NCBI GenBank assembly: GCA_016290175.1
Contig: JAEETD010000006.1
Coordinates: forward strand, 1-64,000
Source of the DNA: Prevotella sp.
GTDB taxonomy: Bacteria > Bacteroidota > Bacteroidia > Bacteroidales > Bacteroidaceae
Direction of reading: 5' to 3'
Length of the DNA: 64,000 nucleotides
This document shows, one piece after another, positions 7,917 to 16,412 of the stretch; positions within the stretch are counted from its first letter, which is position 1; each line of letters opens with the position of its first letter. The translations under genes and the position numbers were made by a program. Below the pieces are notes generated by a model. That model was given only the letters and a program-made list of their open reading frames with translations. It searched no databases and was not told where the DNA came from.

Positions 7917-9138
7917 GCAGCGACGAATCGCCATAGCTCAGGAAACGGAAATCGTGGGCTAAGGCAAAATCATAGATCTTTCGCCAGTCACCCTTGACAA
8001 AGGCACTCACCAATAGCAGCAAAGTAGACTGCGGCTGGTGGAAATTGGTGACGAGCATCTTGACGATATGATAGTCGTAGCCTGGGGCGATGATGATCTG
8101 TGTGCTGCTATGAAGCACCTCTAACTGACGGGCATCCATCCATGCTGCCAAGGCCTTTATGGCCTCCAGGCTTTTGATACATCTTCCATCTTCCATCTTA
8201 CATCTTCCTTCATACGGTTCCCATTGGGCTACATGAAGTTGATCATCCGCAAGATCGGGATTTTGCATCACCTTCAGACCCATGTAGTAGAGACTTTCCA
8301 AAGTTCTGACACTCGTGGTACCCACCGCGATAGCAGAAGCATCATGATCAATGAGTTTCTGGATGGTTGAGCGACGCACACTGATAAACTCCGTATGCAT
8401 CTCATGCCCCTCGATCTCCTCACTCTTCACAGGTTTGAATGTGCCTGCACCCACATGCAGCGTAAGTTCCTCACGGTCAATGCCTGCATCATCAATCGCC
8501 TGGAGCACCTGTTCAGTGAAATGAAGGCCTGCTGTAGGGGCTGCTACGCTACCCTTGATTTTGGAGTAGACCGTCTGATAGGTGGTCTTGTCGCTCTCCT
8601 GTGTCTCACGATTAAGATATGGCGGGATCGGCAGTTCACCCATTGCGTCGATCACTTCTGCAAAGGAAACACCACCCGTCCACTCGAAATCGATGCGATG
8701 GGATGTGCCGTGAATCTCTCCGCGGGTAGCACTTATTATGCATTGTGCATTATGAATTATGCATTCTCTCGTCAGCGTGCCCTCTTTCCATTTCTTCAGA
8801 TTGCCAACCAGGCAATACCAAGCACAATGACCCGATGTCTGAAACATTAACTCGTAATCGGAAGGCTCTGCAGGTTCCAGCAGGAACACCTCAATCAAGG
8901 CGCCTGTCGACTTACGGAAATGCATACGGGCCTGAATCACCTTAGTATTGTTAAACACCATCAGACTACCCTTCGGTAAATAGTCTGGCAAATGATAGAA
9001 CACGTCTTCTCCCACTTCACCGTGACGATAGACCAACAGTTTGGAATGATCACGCTGAGCGATGGGAAATTTGGCTATACGTTCGTCTGGAAGCGGATAC
9101 TGATAGTCGCTAATATGGATATGTTTGGGATCAATCAT
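7906..9138 (-). CDS. queA: S-adenosylmethionine:tRNA ribosyltransferase-isomerase
   Basis: 410 residues; QueA transfers the ribosyl part of SAM to preQ1 in tRNA, making epoxyqueuosine. Diagnostic blocks: YQYPLPDERIAKFPIAQRDHSKLLV at the start, VFNNTKVIQARMHF, APTAGLHFTEQVL, LHVGAGTFKPVKSEEIEGHEMHTE and TNFHQPQSTLLLLVSAF near the end. The protein is longer than the usual 340-350 residues because of two in-frame heptamer insertions (bases 8179-8213 and 8733-8768), read as CKMEDGRC and ECIIHNAQCII. Last gene of the Bat operon, 22 nt after the PAP2 gene. Confidence 0.95.
   Translation of the reverse strand: MIDPKHIHISDYQYPLPDERIAKFPIAQRDHSKLLVYRHGEVGEDVFYHLPDYLPKGSLMVFNNTKVIQARMHFRKSTGALIEVFLLEPAEPSDYELMFQTSGHCAWYCLVGNLKKWKEGTLTRECIIHNAQCIISATRGEIHGTSHRIDFEWTGGVSFAEVIDAMGELPIPPYLNRETQESDKTTYQTVYSKIKGSVAAPTAGLHFTEQVLQAIDDAGIDREELTLHVGAGTFKPVKSEEIEGHEMHTEFISVRRSTIQKLIDHDASAIAVGTTSVRTLESLYYMGLKVMQNPDLADDQLHVAQWEPYEGRCKMEDGRCIKSLEAIKALAAWMDARQLEVLHSSTQIIIAPGYDYHIVKMLVTNFHQPQSTLLLLVSAFVKGDWRKIYDFALAHDFRFLSYGDSSLLIP
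8179..8213 (-). repeat. heptamer repeat inside queA (3' part)
   Basis: Plus-strand units CATCTTC, CATCTTC, CATCTTA, CATCTTC, in frame. Same unit family as the prmA insertion at 6466-6495 but inverted. Confidence 0.8.
8733..8768 (-). repeat. heptamer repeat inside queA (5' part)
   Basis: Units TATGCAT, TGTGCAT, TATGAAT, TATGCAT, in frame. A third unit sequence with the same 7-nt period. Confidence 0.8.
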
Positions 9139-9160
9139 TGTTTTCTATTATTAAAAAGAG

Positions 9161-9853
9161 TCATGCGAGGCACGCACGCAGAACCGCATAGATCAGCGTA
9201 AACACCAGCACACATACCGGAAGATCGGCATCGTTCAGAGCAAACCCCGTCTTGGTATAGGCGAGTGAGGTAAAACGGGAGGGCTGAGTCCACTTGTTGA
9301 TCAGATAGCGATAGAGGAAGTAGACACCCGTACCAACGATTCCACCCCAGCAAAGACCGACTAAGATATCACCTGGGAAATGAACACCCAGATAGAGACG
9401 TGTCCAGCAATTGGTGAGTGACCACAGAACCAGTGCAATGGAAAGCAAGCGACTGCGCACCAGCCAGCAGAAGAAAACGGCGATGCTGAACGTGTTGGCA
9501 GCATGGGCTGAGAAAAAGCCATAATTGCCGCCACGATAGCCATCGACGATATCCACCATGAGTCCTATCTCCGGATCACGGGTAGGACGCCAACGACCCA
9601 CCAAAGGCTTGACAATTGTATCATCGATAGTACCAGCCAGCAGCACACATAGTCCTGCCGAGGCTATAATGAGCGATATCTTCAAGGCTGACTCGCTGTT
9701 CTTGATGACAACTATCAAAAGACTAATATAAAGCGGCACCCACGTCCAGGCAGTCGTCAAAGTAACTACCAGGGAGTCAAGAAAGAGCGAATCACTGCCA
9801 TTCAGCAAGAGCAGCAATTGTTTGTCGAAATCTATGATCGGCTGAAAGTCCAT
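9161..9853 (-). CDS. PAP2-family membrane phosphatase
   Basis: 230 residues from the ATG at 9853; in-frame codons further upstream lie in a heptamer-like spacer. About six membrane segments. The three PAP2 motifs are visible: KPLVGRWRP (K-x6-RP), S-A-H inside 'FSAHAANTF' (in place of PSGH), and TRLYLGVHFPGD (xR-x5-H-x3-D). Acid phosphatases of this type hydrolyse undecaprenyl pyrophosphate, phosphatidic acid or lipid A phosphates at the membrane. The substrate is unresolved. It lies between batDE and queA in one operon. Confidence 0.85.
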   Translation of the reverse strand: MDFQPIIDFDKQLLLLLNGSDSLFLDSLVVTLTTAWTWVPLYISLLIVVIKNSESALKISLIIASAGLCVLLAGTIDDTIVKPLVGRWRPTRDPEIGLMVDIVDGYRGGNYGFFSAHAANTFSIAVFFCWLVRSRLLSIALVLWSLTNCWTRLYLGVHFPGDILVGLCWGGIVGTGVYFLYRYLINKWTQPSRFTSLAYTKTGFALNDADLPVCVLVFTLIYAVLRACLA

Positions 9854-9859
9854 CGGTAT

Positions 9860-9893
9860 TTTTTTACCCTTTAAGCTTTTTACCTTTAAATGG
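9860..9893 (-). repeat. heptamer-like spacer between batDE and the PAP2 gene
   Basis: Minus-strand units of the type TAAAGGT, AAAAAGC, TTAAAGG, GTAAAAA fill most of the gap and overlap the 3' end of the Bat gene. Confidence 0.5.
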
Positions 9894-12537
9894 TCTCCAT
9901 CTGTTTGGTTTCTATCCAACCCTCCTTACCGTCTGCCAGGCGAATCTCCTTCCACTCCTTCATCGAGGCGTCGATGATGGTAACCCTTGTACCCTCGTGA
10001 AGAATGAAGAGGTCTATGCCGTTCTTGGCTGGCGTACTCTTCACATTGACGGCTGATTCGATAATGATGGCACCTGAGCGGTTCACCAACTGATTTTTCT
10101 GCTGATGGGCGAAGATATTACTGCAGATGAAGACAACAATCATCAGGAAGGCTCCAAAAAAGCCCACCTTGCGCAGCCATACATAGTTGGAGAAAAGATA
10201 TATCAATGCCAGGATAATGGCAAGACCCAGACACACCAGTGCAATCATGGCCCATCCATCGACACTGGCCATATTAACTAGCGAACGATACCAGGTAACG
10301 AAGAACATCTCCTGTTCGGGCACAATCTTGTCGATGGTCTTGGAACGAGCCATCTGCAAGTTAAAGCGGATATCCGGATCGCTTGGCGACAACAACAATG
10401 CACGTTCATAGTTGAGCACAGCACGGGTGATATTCTCTGTGCGATAATAGGCATTGCCAAGATTATAATACAGCTCGGCTGAGACACCCTTCTTAAGCAG
10501 GGCCTCATAGTCGTCGATAGCCTTCTGGTATTCGCCTCGTACATAGGCGGAATCAGCTTCTGCTTTTGTGATGGCATGAGAGGCAAGCGGTATGAGAAAA
10601 GAGGAAAGAGAGATGACCGCAAGCAGAATGAGACGGGCCTTCCCGCTTTCCACTTTCCTCTTTCCACTTTTCTTCATCACCTCTTCAATCTTCTCAATCG
10701 CATTCATGGCCTTATCATATACCTTATTCATATTACCCTTTGGATCACCAGGGGCATAGCGTTCAAACTCGCATTCATCGAGGGCACCCATAAACTCACC
10801 GATGGTCACCTCGTCAACCTGCCGTTCAGTCAGACGCTGGCTGATATTATCATGGGATAGCTGCTCCACAGGAATGGCGAGCTTATCACCCACATATCCC
10901 CAAAGGGCACGGAGTACCTCATCGTAAAACTCACTGGGTTTATTTTCTGCCATCAGGCGTGAAGCCTTCTTCAGGCGCTTGGTAGCTACCTTATTGGCAC
11001 GTTTGCCACGCTGCTTGGTGATGTTGGCATTCTCGATTGCCCGCTGACGGAAGATCACGAATAGAGAGATAAAGATGACTGCCAGGATGATGAGCGAGCA
11101 CCAATAACCCGTAGATCCAAAGAAGAAGTCATCGAGTGAGTGCTGCCTGCTGGCACCCGTCTTGATATGACGGATATCCTTGTTCAACAGCTGGAGGTCT
11201 TCCTGTCCTGTGAAATCGCTGACCTTAGCACTACCAGACCCCTTGGCCACATTGAGTGTAAAGCCCTCGGACTTCACCGTCTCATATTTTTGTGTAGCCG
11301 TATTGAAGAAAACGAACTCAATAGGCGGTATTTCAAACTTGCCAGGATGACGGGGCACTGCCAGGATATCGTAGATCATCGAGCCTTCTACACCATTCGA
11401 CGTCAACTTTGTCTTATCAGTAATCTTTGCATCGTACTTATCAAAGTCCTTGGGGAACTCCACCTGAGGCTGCTTGATAAGTTTCAGATTACCCACACCA
11501 CTGACGATGACACGCAGGGAGATGGGATCATTGGCCTTGGCCTCGGTCTTGTCGAGTTGTGCAGAGATATTGAATTTTCCCACACCACCTGAGAAGTTTG
11601 CAGGGCGCTGTGGCAGCGGATCCACCTGAATATCAATACTGGGGGCAACAATCTGCTTCTTCACCTCCACATAGCCCGAACCCCCATTGAAGAAAGCCTC
11701 AAAGGGGTCGATGTTACGATTCTGCTGAACAACGATGCCATTGAAAGTGATGCTTGGAATCGTCAACTTACCCGTCAGCTGGGGAAACATCACATACTGG
11801 CTCCATGTCACTGTGCGATACGGACGGCCATTGAGTGTCTCGATCTTGAAACTCTTCTGCTGTGGCAGATCCACCTCCTGAGTATGGAAACCTTTCAGGT
11901 CGGGCATCTTACCCTCTAACTGCGTCAGAGACACCAAGGTATATACCTTATAGGTCAGGAGAATGGGTTCTTGCTCATAGACACGCTTCTTGTTGGCACT
12001 CACCTTGATAAAGAGATCCGATCCGGAGATATGACTGCCGGCATCCCTCAACTCAGGCTCATCATCATGCTGACGTTGTCGAGCAGATGTTCCGGCACCA
12101 TTTGCCTGACTACGGGCATTGCCTGATACTGTAATCTTCAAGGTGTTTGAAGCGATGCTCTTACCGTCAACAATGACATGAGCAGCAGGAATCGTATATG
12201 TGCCGTTTTTTGTAGGCACCACGATATATGTATACGTGATGGACGACGAGGAACTGGTATGGCCATTGATAATCTGATAGCTGGACTGCATAGAACGATT
12301 GGGGCCTATGAGTACTTCCAGTTCATCTGGGATATCGCCAGCTCTGAACTCACTGACATTCTGAGTATTAACTGTATAGGTAAGTCGGAACTGCTCTCCC
12401 ACCCCCACATGTGAGGGAGCCGAGGCCGTCAGTGTCTGGGCTACAGCAGTGAATAGTGAATAGTGAATAGTGAACAGTACCAATAGCACTTTCACCATCC
12501 ATCTACACTTCACTGCATCTGTCCTATTTCTTTTCAT
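9886..12537 (-). CDS. fused BatD-BatE aerotolerance protein
   Basis: 883 residues from the ATG at 12537. Residues 1-34 form a signal peptide containing a heptamer-encoded 'LFTIHYSLFT'. Residues 35-440 are a BatD-type periplasmic beta region (repeated DKTEAKANDPISLRVIVSG-like modules), a membrane segment lies near 475-495, and a cytosolic part to about 622 ends BatD. After a heptamer repeat (bases 10640-10676) comes a second hydrophobic leader (ILLAVISLSSFLIPLASHA), TPR repeats, two membrane segments and an SH3-like tail (GWIETKQ): BatE. In Bacteroides fragilis, as I recall, these are separate genes of an operon linked to oxygen tolerance. Whether the fused protein stays joined or is cut at the second leader is unknown. 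Confidence 0.85.
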   Translation of the reverse strand: MKRNRTDAVKCRWMVKVLLVLFTIHYSLFTAVAQTLTASAPSHVGVGEQFRLTYTVNTQNVSEFRAGDIPDELEVLIGPNRSMQSSYQIINGHTSSSSSITYTYIVVPTKNGTYTIPAAHVIVDGKSIASNTLKITVSGNARSQANGAGTSARQRQHDDEPELRDAGSHISGSDLFIKVSANKKRVYEQEPILLTYKVYTLVSLTQLEGKMPDLKGFHTQEVDLPQQKSFKIETLNGRPYRTVTWSQYVMFPQLTGKLTIPSITFNGIVVQQNRNIDPFEAFFNGGSGYVEVKKQIVAPSIDIQVDPLPQRPANFSGGVGKFNISAQLDKTEAKANDPISLRVIVSGVGNLKLIKQPQVEFPKDFDKYDAKITDKTKLTSNGVEGSMIYDILAVPRHPGKFEIPPIEFVFFNTATQKYETVKSEGFTLNVAKGSGSAKVSDFTGQEDLQLLNKDIRHIKTGASRQHSLDDFFFGSTGYWCSLIILAVIFISLFVIFRQRAIENANITKQRGKRANKVATKRLKKASRLMAENKPSEFYDEVLRALWGYVGDKLAIPVEQLSHDNISQRLTERQVDEVTIGEFMGALDECEFERYAPGDPKGNMNKVYDKAMNAIEKIEEVMKKSGKRKVESGKARLILLAVISLSSFLIPLASHAITKAEADSAYVRGEYQKAIDDYEALLKKGVSAELYYNLGNAYYRTENITRAVLNYERALLLSPSDPDIRFNLQMARSKTIDKIVPEQEMFFVTWYRSLVNMASVDGWAMIALVCLGLAIILALIYLFSNYVWLRKVGFFGAFLMIVVFICSNIFAHQQKNQLVNRSGAIIIESAVNVKSTPAKNGIDLFILHEGTRVTIIDASMKEWKEIRLADGKEGWIETKQMETI
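10640..10676 (-). repeat. heptamer repeat at the BatD-BatE junction
   Basis: Minus-strand units AGTGGAA, AGAGGAA, AGTGGAA, AGCGGGA translate as KSGKRKVESGK and join the end of BatD to the leader of BatE without a stop codon. Confidence 0.8.
12447..12480 (-). repeat. heptamer repeat in the BatD signal peptide
   Basis: Units AGTGAAT (x3) and AGTGAAC on the plus strand encode the hydrophobic core LFTIHYSLFT. The repeat and about 40 nt next to it nearly match 16306-16360, the signal-peptide region of another gene of this operon. Confidence 0.8.
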
Positions 12538-12572
12538 TATCACTATTATCTATTCACTTATCACTATTCACA
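12538..12572 (-). repeat. heptamer repeat between batBC and batDE
   Basis: Plus-strand units of the type ACTATTA, TCTATTC, ACTTATC, ACTATTC fill the spacer up to the batDE start codon. Confidence 0.7.
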
Positions 12573-12577
12573 ATAAA

Positions 12578-14275
12578 TCACCAATTCTTCAAGACCTGAC
12601 GTCGCTGGGGCTGCTGCTGGGCTTTCTTCAGACGATCCTGTGTCTGTTTCTCCTGTTGCATGGCAGCATTAAGCAGCTGTTCGGCATTGTCCTTACTCAT
12701 CTGAGGCTTCTGCTCTTTCTGCTTGTCCTTGTTCTGCTCTTGCTTATCCTGTTCTTTTTTATCGTCTTTCTTATCCTGCTTCTGCTGCTGATTCTGCTGC
12801 TGGTTCTGATCCTGCTTATTCTTCTGATGCTTGCATAGAACGAGGTTGTAACGCGTCTCATTATCTTCCGGATTCAACCTGAGTGCGTTTTTATAGGCCT
12901 CTATAGCCTCACCATACATCTTATGTCCCTGACAAATCACACCCATATTATGGAAAGCACGATACTTACGCATGGGATTTGTTTCCAACTTAGCAGCATT
13001 CTGGAACTGCTCTATAGCCGCTGAGTCTTTCTTCTGGGCCATCAGCGCATTGCCCAGATTATAGGTAGCCTGGGGATTACGGGGATTCTTCTCTACTGCC
13101 TTACGATAAGATACCTCGGCATTGGCAAAGTCGCCTGCGCGATACTGCTTATTTCCCTGGCGTACATACTGACGATCCGTCTGAGCGTTGGCAGAGGTGA
13201 ATGGGGAGAGGCAAGCGGTAAGAGATATGACTGCTACTAAAATGAGTCGGGAATTCCTTTTAAAGAGTGAAAGTTTCTTCAGCAAGGGGTTACGACGATC
13301 CAGAATACAAATCTCGATAATCAGCAAGAGTAGAGCTAATATACCAAAAGCCTGGAACTGTTCGTCGTAATCGCTGTAAACCGTCGTATTGGTCTCTTTC
13401 TTCGATAGCTTATCGAGTTCATTATCCAACTGCTGCTGAGCCGCACTATTGTTCTCCACATGGATATAGACACCGCCACCTGCTGCTGCAATCTGCTTAC
13501 ACATATCTTCATTCAGGGCAGACATCACTGTGTTGCCCGTGTTATCCTTCATGTAATTACCAGTACCGGGGATGGGAATTGGCGCTCCCTGAGAAGAGCC
13601 AACACCTAGCACATAAACACGCATACCTTTCTTCTTGGCAGTTTCAGCAGCCTCAAGGGCACCACCCTCATGATCCTCACCATCAGTAATGACGATAATA
13701 GCCTTGCCAATACCTTCCTCCTGCGTAAAACTGTTCATACCCATATTGATGGCAGCGGCAATATCCGTTCCCTGTGTCGCCATCATCGAAGGATCAATAC
13801 TCGACAGGAACATTTTCGCCGACACATAGTCGCTGGTAATAGGCAACTGTACAAAAGCATCGCCTGCAAAGACGATCAAGCCTATCTTATCGTTGGTGAA
13901 ATGGTCAACAAGATTCTCTACCATCATCTTACTACGGTCCAAACGGCTTGGTACGATATCCTCTGCCAACATAGAGTTGGAAATGTCGAGGGCGATAATC
14001 GTTTCAATACCCGTGCGTTTCTCCTGACTAATCTTCGTACCCATCTGAGGACGAGCCAGCATGATGATGAGAAGTGCCAAGGCTGCCAATAAAATCCAGA
14101 ACTTGACAGAAGGACGGAAGCGCGACACATCGGGCATCAGTTCCTTCAGCAACTTCGGATCGCCGAACTTGCGCAGCTTTCTCTTCTGGTTCCGGTAAGA
14201 GATGAATCTGACGAGTGCTAATACAGGTATCAGCACCAACAGCCAGAGATATATGGGGTCTTCAAATCTAAACAT
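12578..14275 (-). CDS. fused BatB-BatC aerotolerance protein
   Basis: 565 residues. Residues 1-75 hold two membrane segments. A von Willebrand A domain with a MIDAS motif (ALDISNSM; later VITDGEDHEGG) spans about 90-285, and a membrane segment near 308-328 ends BatB. A second signal-peptide-like stretch (LILVAVISLTACLSPFTSANA, about 341-361) opens the BatC part: TPR repeats (GNKQYRAGDFANAEVSYRKA and two more) and a Gln/Lys-rich coiled tail (450-540). BatB and BatC are separate proteins in B. fragilis by my recollection; here one frame covers both. The former leader would act as a membrane anchor placing the TPRs in the periplasm. BatA ends 2 nt upstream. Confidence 0.85.
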   Translation of the reverse strand: MFRFEDPIYLWLLVLIPVLALVRFISYRNQKRKLRKFGDPKLLKELMPDVSRFRPSVKFWILLAALALLIIMLARPQMGTKISQEKRTGIETIIALDISNSMLAEDIVPSRLDRSKMMVENLVDHFTNDKIGLIVFAGDAFVQLPITSDYVSAKMFLSSIDPSMMATQGTDIAAAINMGMNSFTQEEGIGKAIIVITDGEDHEGGALEAAETAKKKGMRVYVLGVGSSQGAPIPIPGTGNYMKDNTGNTVMSALNEDMCKQIAAAGGGVYIHVENNSAAQQQLDNELDKLSKKETNTTVYSDYDEQFQAFGILALLLLIIEICILDRRNPLLKKLSLFKRNSRLILVAVISLTACLSPFTSANAQTDRQYVRQGNKQYRAGDFANAEVSYRKAVEKNPRNPQATYNLGNALMAQKKDSAAIEQFQNAAKLETNPMRKYRAFHNMGVICQGHKMYGEAIEAYKNALRLNPEDNETRYNLVLCKHQKNKQDQNQQQNQQQKQDKKDDKKEQDKQEQNKDKQKEQKPQMSKDNAEQLLNAAMQQEKQTQDRLKKAQQQPQRRQVLKNW

Positions 14276-14276
14276 C

Positions 14277-15275
14277 TTACGGTATCCTCCTGAATATAGT
14301 TATACGTAACAGAATCTCAAGCAACAAGGCCAGCACGGCAATCAGCGCAAAAGGCTGATAAGCCTCATACCTCTTGCTGAACTGTTTCACGTTGAGTTTT
14401 GATTTCTCCAGTCTGTCAATTTCCTGATAGATCTTACGAAGTTCCTTCGTATTCGTAGCACGGTAAAAATCGCCTTCTGTGGCTACTGCAATCTCACTGA
14501 GCGTCTTGTTATCGATCTCCACAGGAATATTCACATATTGTACACCACCAGCCACAGGCATCGGATAAGGCGCCACCTTGTTCGTTCCCACGCCAATGGT
14601 GTAAACACGGATACCAAGACTTCTGGCAATCTCTGCGGCCGTCATCGGGGAGATATCACCGCGGTTGTTACTACCATCGGTCAACAGGATCACAACCTTG
14701 CTCTTGGCCTTGGAGTCTTTCAGACGAGAGACGGCATTAGCCAGTCCCATACCGATGGCTGTACCGTCCTCAATAAGACCTCGGGCTGCGATATCCGTAC
14801 GCACATTCTGCAGGAGATTCATCAAAGAGGCGTGATCGGTGGTCATCGGACACTGGGTAAATGCCTCGCCAGCAAAGATGGAGAGACCGATATTATCATT
14901 CGGACGTCCTGCAATGAACTCAGAAGCCACCTGTTTGGCAGCCTCAATACGATTGGGCTTCAGATCTTCTGCCAACATGGAAGTGGAAACGTCCATTGCC
15001 AGCATGATATCGATACCCTCGACAGACTTGTTCTTCCACGAATTCTGTGTCTGAGGACGAGCCAACACGAGGACTATCATCACAAATGCCAGCATACGGA
15101 GCAGCATGGACAGGGGCATGAGACGCACCTTCCAGCTCTTCGGTGCATAACGGAAGGCAAAGGTATCGCTCATCCGCATGGTGGGCTCCGTTTTCTTCCT
15201 GTACATCATATACCATATTAAATAAGGTATGAGGAGCAGGAGCAGAAACAGATATTCTTTATTGGCAAATTCCAT
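14277..15275 (-). CDS. batA: BatA, von Willebrand A membrane protein
   Basis: 332 residues: two N-terminal membrane helices (8-24 and about 56-74), a VWA domain with MIDAS motif AMDVSTSM (near 90), a conserved Thr/Asp pair (ILLTDGSNNRGDIS), and a C-terminal helix (about 310-328). BatA works with MoxR-type ATPases and DUF58 proteins, a MoxR-VWA chaperone/metal-centre arrangement, and is linked to aerotolerance in Bacteroides. A paralogue of the BatB half of the next gene. Confidence 0.9.
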   Translation of the reverse strand: MEFANKEYLFLLLLLIPYLIWYMMYRKKTEPTMRMSDTFAFRYAPKSWKVRLMPLSMLLRMLAFVMIVLVLARPQTQNSWKNKSVEGIDIMLAMDVSTSMLAEDLKPNRIEAAKQVASEFIAGRPNDNIGLSIFAGEAFTQCPMTTDHASLMNLLQNVRTDIAARGLIEDGTAIGMGLANAVSRLKDSKAKSKVVILLTDGSNNRGDISPMTAAEIARSLGIRVYTIGVGTNKVAPYPMPVAGGVQYVNIPVEIDNKTLSEIAVATEGDFYRATNTKELRKIYQEIDRLEKSKLNVKQFSKRYEAYQPFALIAVLALLLEILLRITIFRRIP

Positions 15276-15283
15276 CTTCTCAA

Positions 15284-16396
15284 TTAATTAATCTGTTGAT
15301 AAACAGTATATACCACATAGCACAGCAAGGCGACACAACATACGATCAGCACCATGATGACACCTTTCAATGTACGACGCATCTTCTGAGATCGTACGTC
15401 CTCCTCAGACAACTGTGGCTTGACAACCTCTTCGGTAGGTACATTCTCCAACTTCGTCTGGTTAATGAACTCAATAGCATTCACGAGATTCATATCATTC
15501 TCGTTTATCAGCGTAGAGTATTTCGCAAACTTCACAAGATCGGCTGTTGTAAACAACTGGCGCAGTTCAGCGAGTGCCTTCTGGTCTTGAGAGGCTGTCA
15601 GTTTCTCGATAATTTCACTGCTGGTCATCTCCATCGCACTGAAGCCATAACGCTCTTCGATATATCTACGGAGTGTATCAGTCAGCTTGGTATAATACTC
15701 CTTTGGATTCTCCGACGACACCATCTTATCGGCCTTGATTTGTTCGATTTCCTTCATAGCCTTCTGGTGCGGCAGCAATTTCTTAACGATACGGATATGT
15801 GTAATAATCGGCTTATTATCACGTATACGTATATACAGATAATAAACTAAGGCCAAGAGGATTAGAAGCAGAACGCTCAACCAAAACGAGAGGCTCCAGT
15901 CACTCCAAAGGAAGGGATTATCCTGCACATCCTTTGGTCCGAAAAATTGTTCAACATGTGTGGTGTCAACTTCTATGGTCAGCACCTTCAGTGCCAGACT
16001 CTTGCTCTGATATGGTTTACCATCAACCTTAACGGTGAGAGGCGGCAGATAATAGAGCGTATCGTCGAAGGATGTGAGGGTATAGACCATCGACTTCTCG
16101 ACACAGCCATTATCCAATTCCTTGTCATCCAACGCCTGACCTGTCAGCACTTCTACACCAGGTGTTACGAATTCCGATGGTCCGAACTTAGGAAACTCCA
16201 CCTTTGAATTCTCTTTCACCACAGCCTTCAGTGTCACATGAGCCTGCTGTCCGACGAGCATCTCAATACGATCCACACTGGCCTCTACGGAAACCTGGGC
16301 GAAAGAAGTGAACAGTGAACAGTGAATAGTGAACAGTACAAGCAGTACTTTCACCATCCATTCTGACTTCACTTCCTTCAATGCTCTTATTTTCAT
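15284..16396 (-). CDS. BatD/DUF4381-like membrane protein of the Bat operon
   Basis: 370 residues from the ATG at 16396. The signal peptide includes the heptamer-coded LFTIHCSLFT and ends at SFAQ. A BatD-like periplasmic beta domain follows (VSVEASVDRIEMLVGQ, residues 34-160), then a membrane helix (about 175-195), a cytosolic helical domain (YIEERYGFSAMEMTSSEI, as in DUF4381 proteins) and a second helix near 350. It sits between the DUF58 and batA genes, the usual place for such a protein, and probably contributes to the same membrane complex. Confidence 0.75.
   Translation of the reverse strand: MKIRALKEVKSEWMVKVLLVLFTIHCSLFTSFAQVSVEASVDRIEMLVGQQAHVTLKAVVKENSKVEFPKFGPSEFVTPGVEVLTGQALDDKELDNGCVEKSMVYTLTSFDDTLYYLPPLTVKVDGKPYQSKSLALKVLTIEVDTTHVEQFFGPKDVQDNPFLWSDWSLSFWLSVLLLILLALVYYLYIRIRDNKPIITHIRIVKKLLPHQKAMKEIEQIKADKMVSSENPKEYYTKLTDTLRRYIEERYGFSAMEMTSSEIIEKLTASQDQKALAELRQLFTTADLVKFAKYSTLINENDMNLVNAIEFINQTKLENVPTEEVVKPQLSEEDVRSQKMRRTLKGVIMVLIVCCVALLCYVVYTVYQQIN
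16306..16340 (-). repeat. heptamer repeat in the signal peptide of the DUF4381-like gene
   Basis: Units AGTGAAC, AGTGAAC, AGTGAAT, AGTGAAC. With the flanking 40 nt it is a near copy of 12447-12500 in the BatD signal-peptide region. Confidence 0.8.
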
Positions 16397-16412
16397 CTCA
16401 CTATTCACTATT

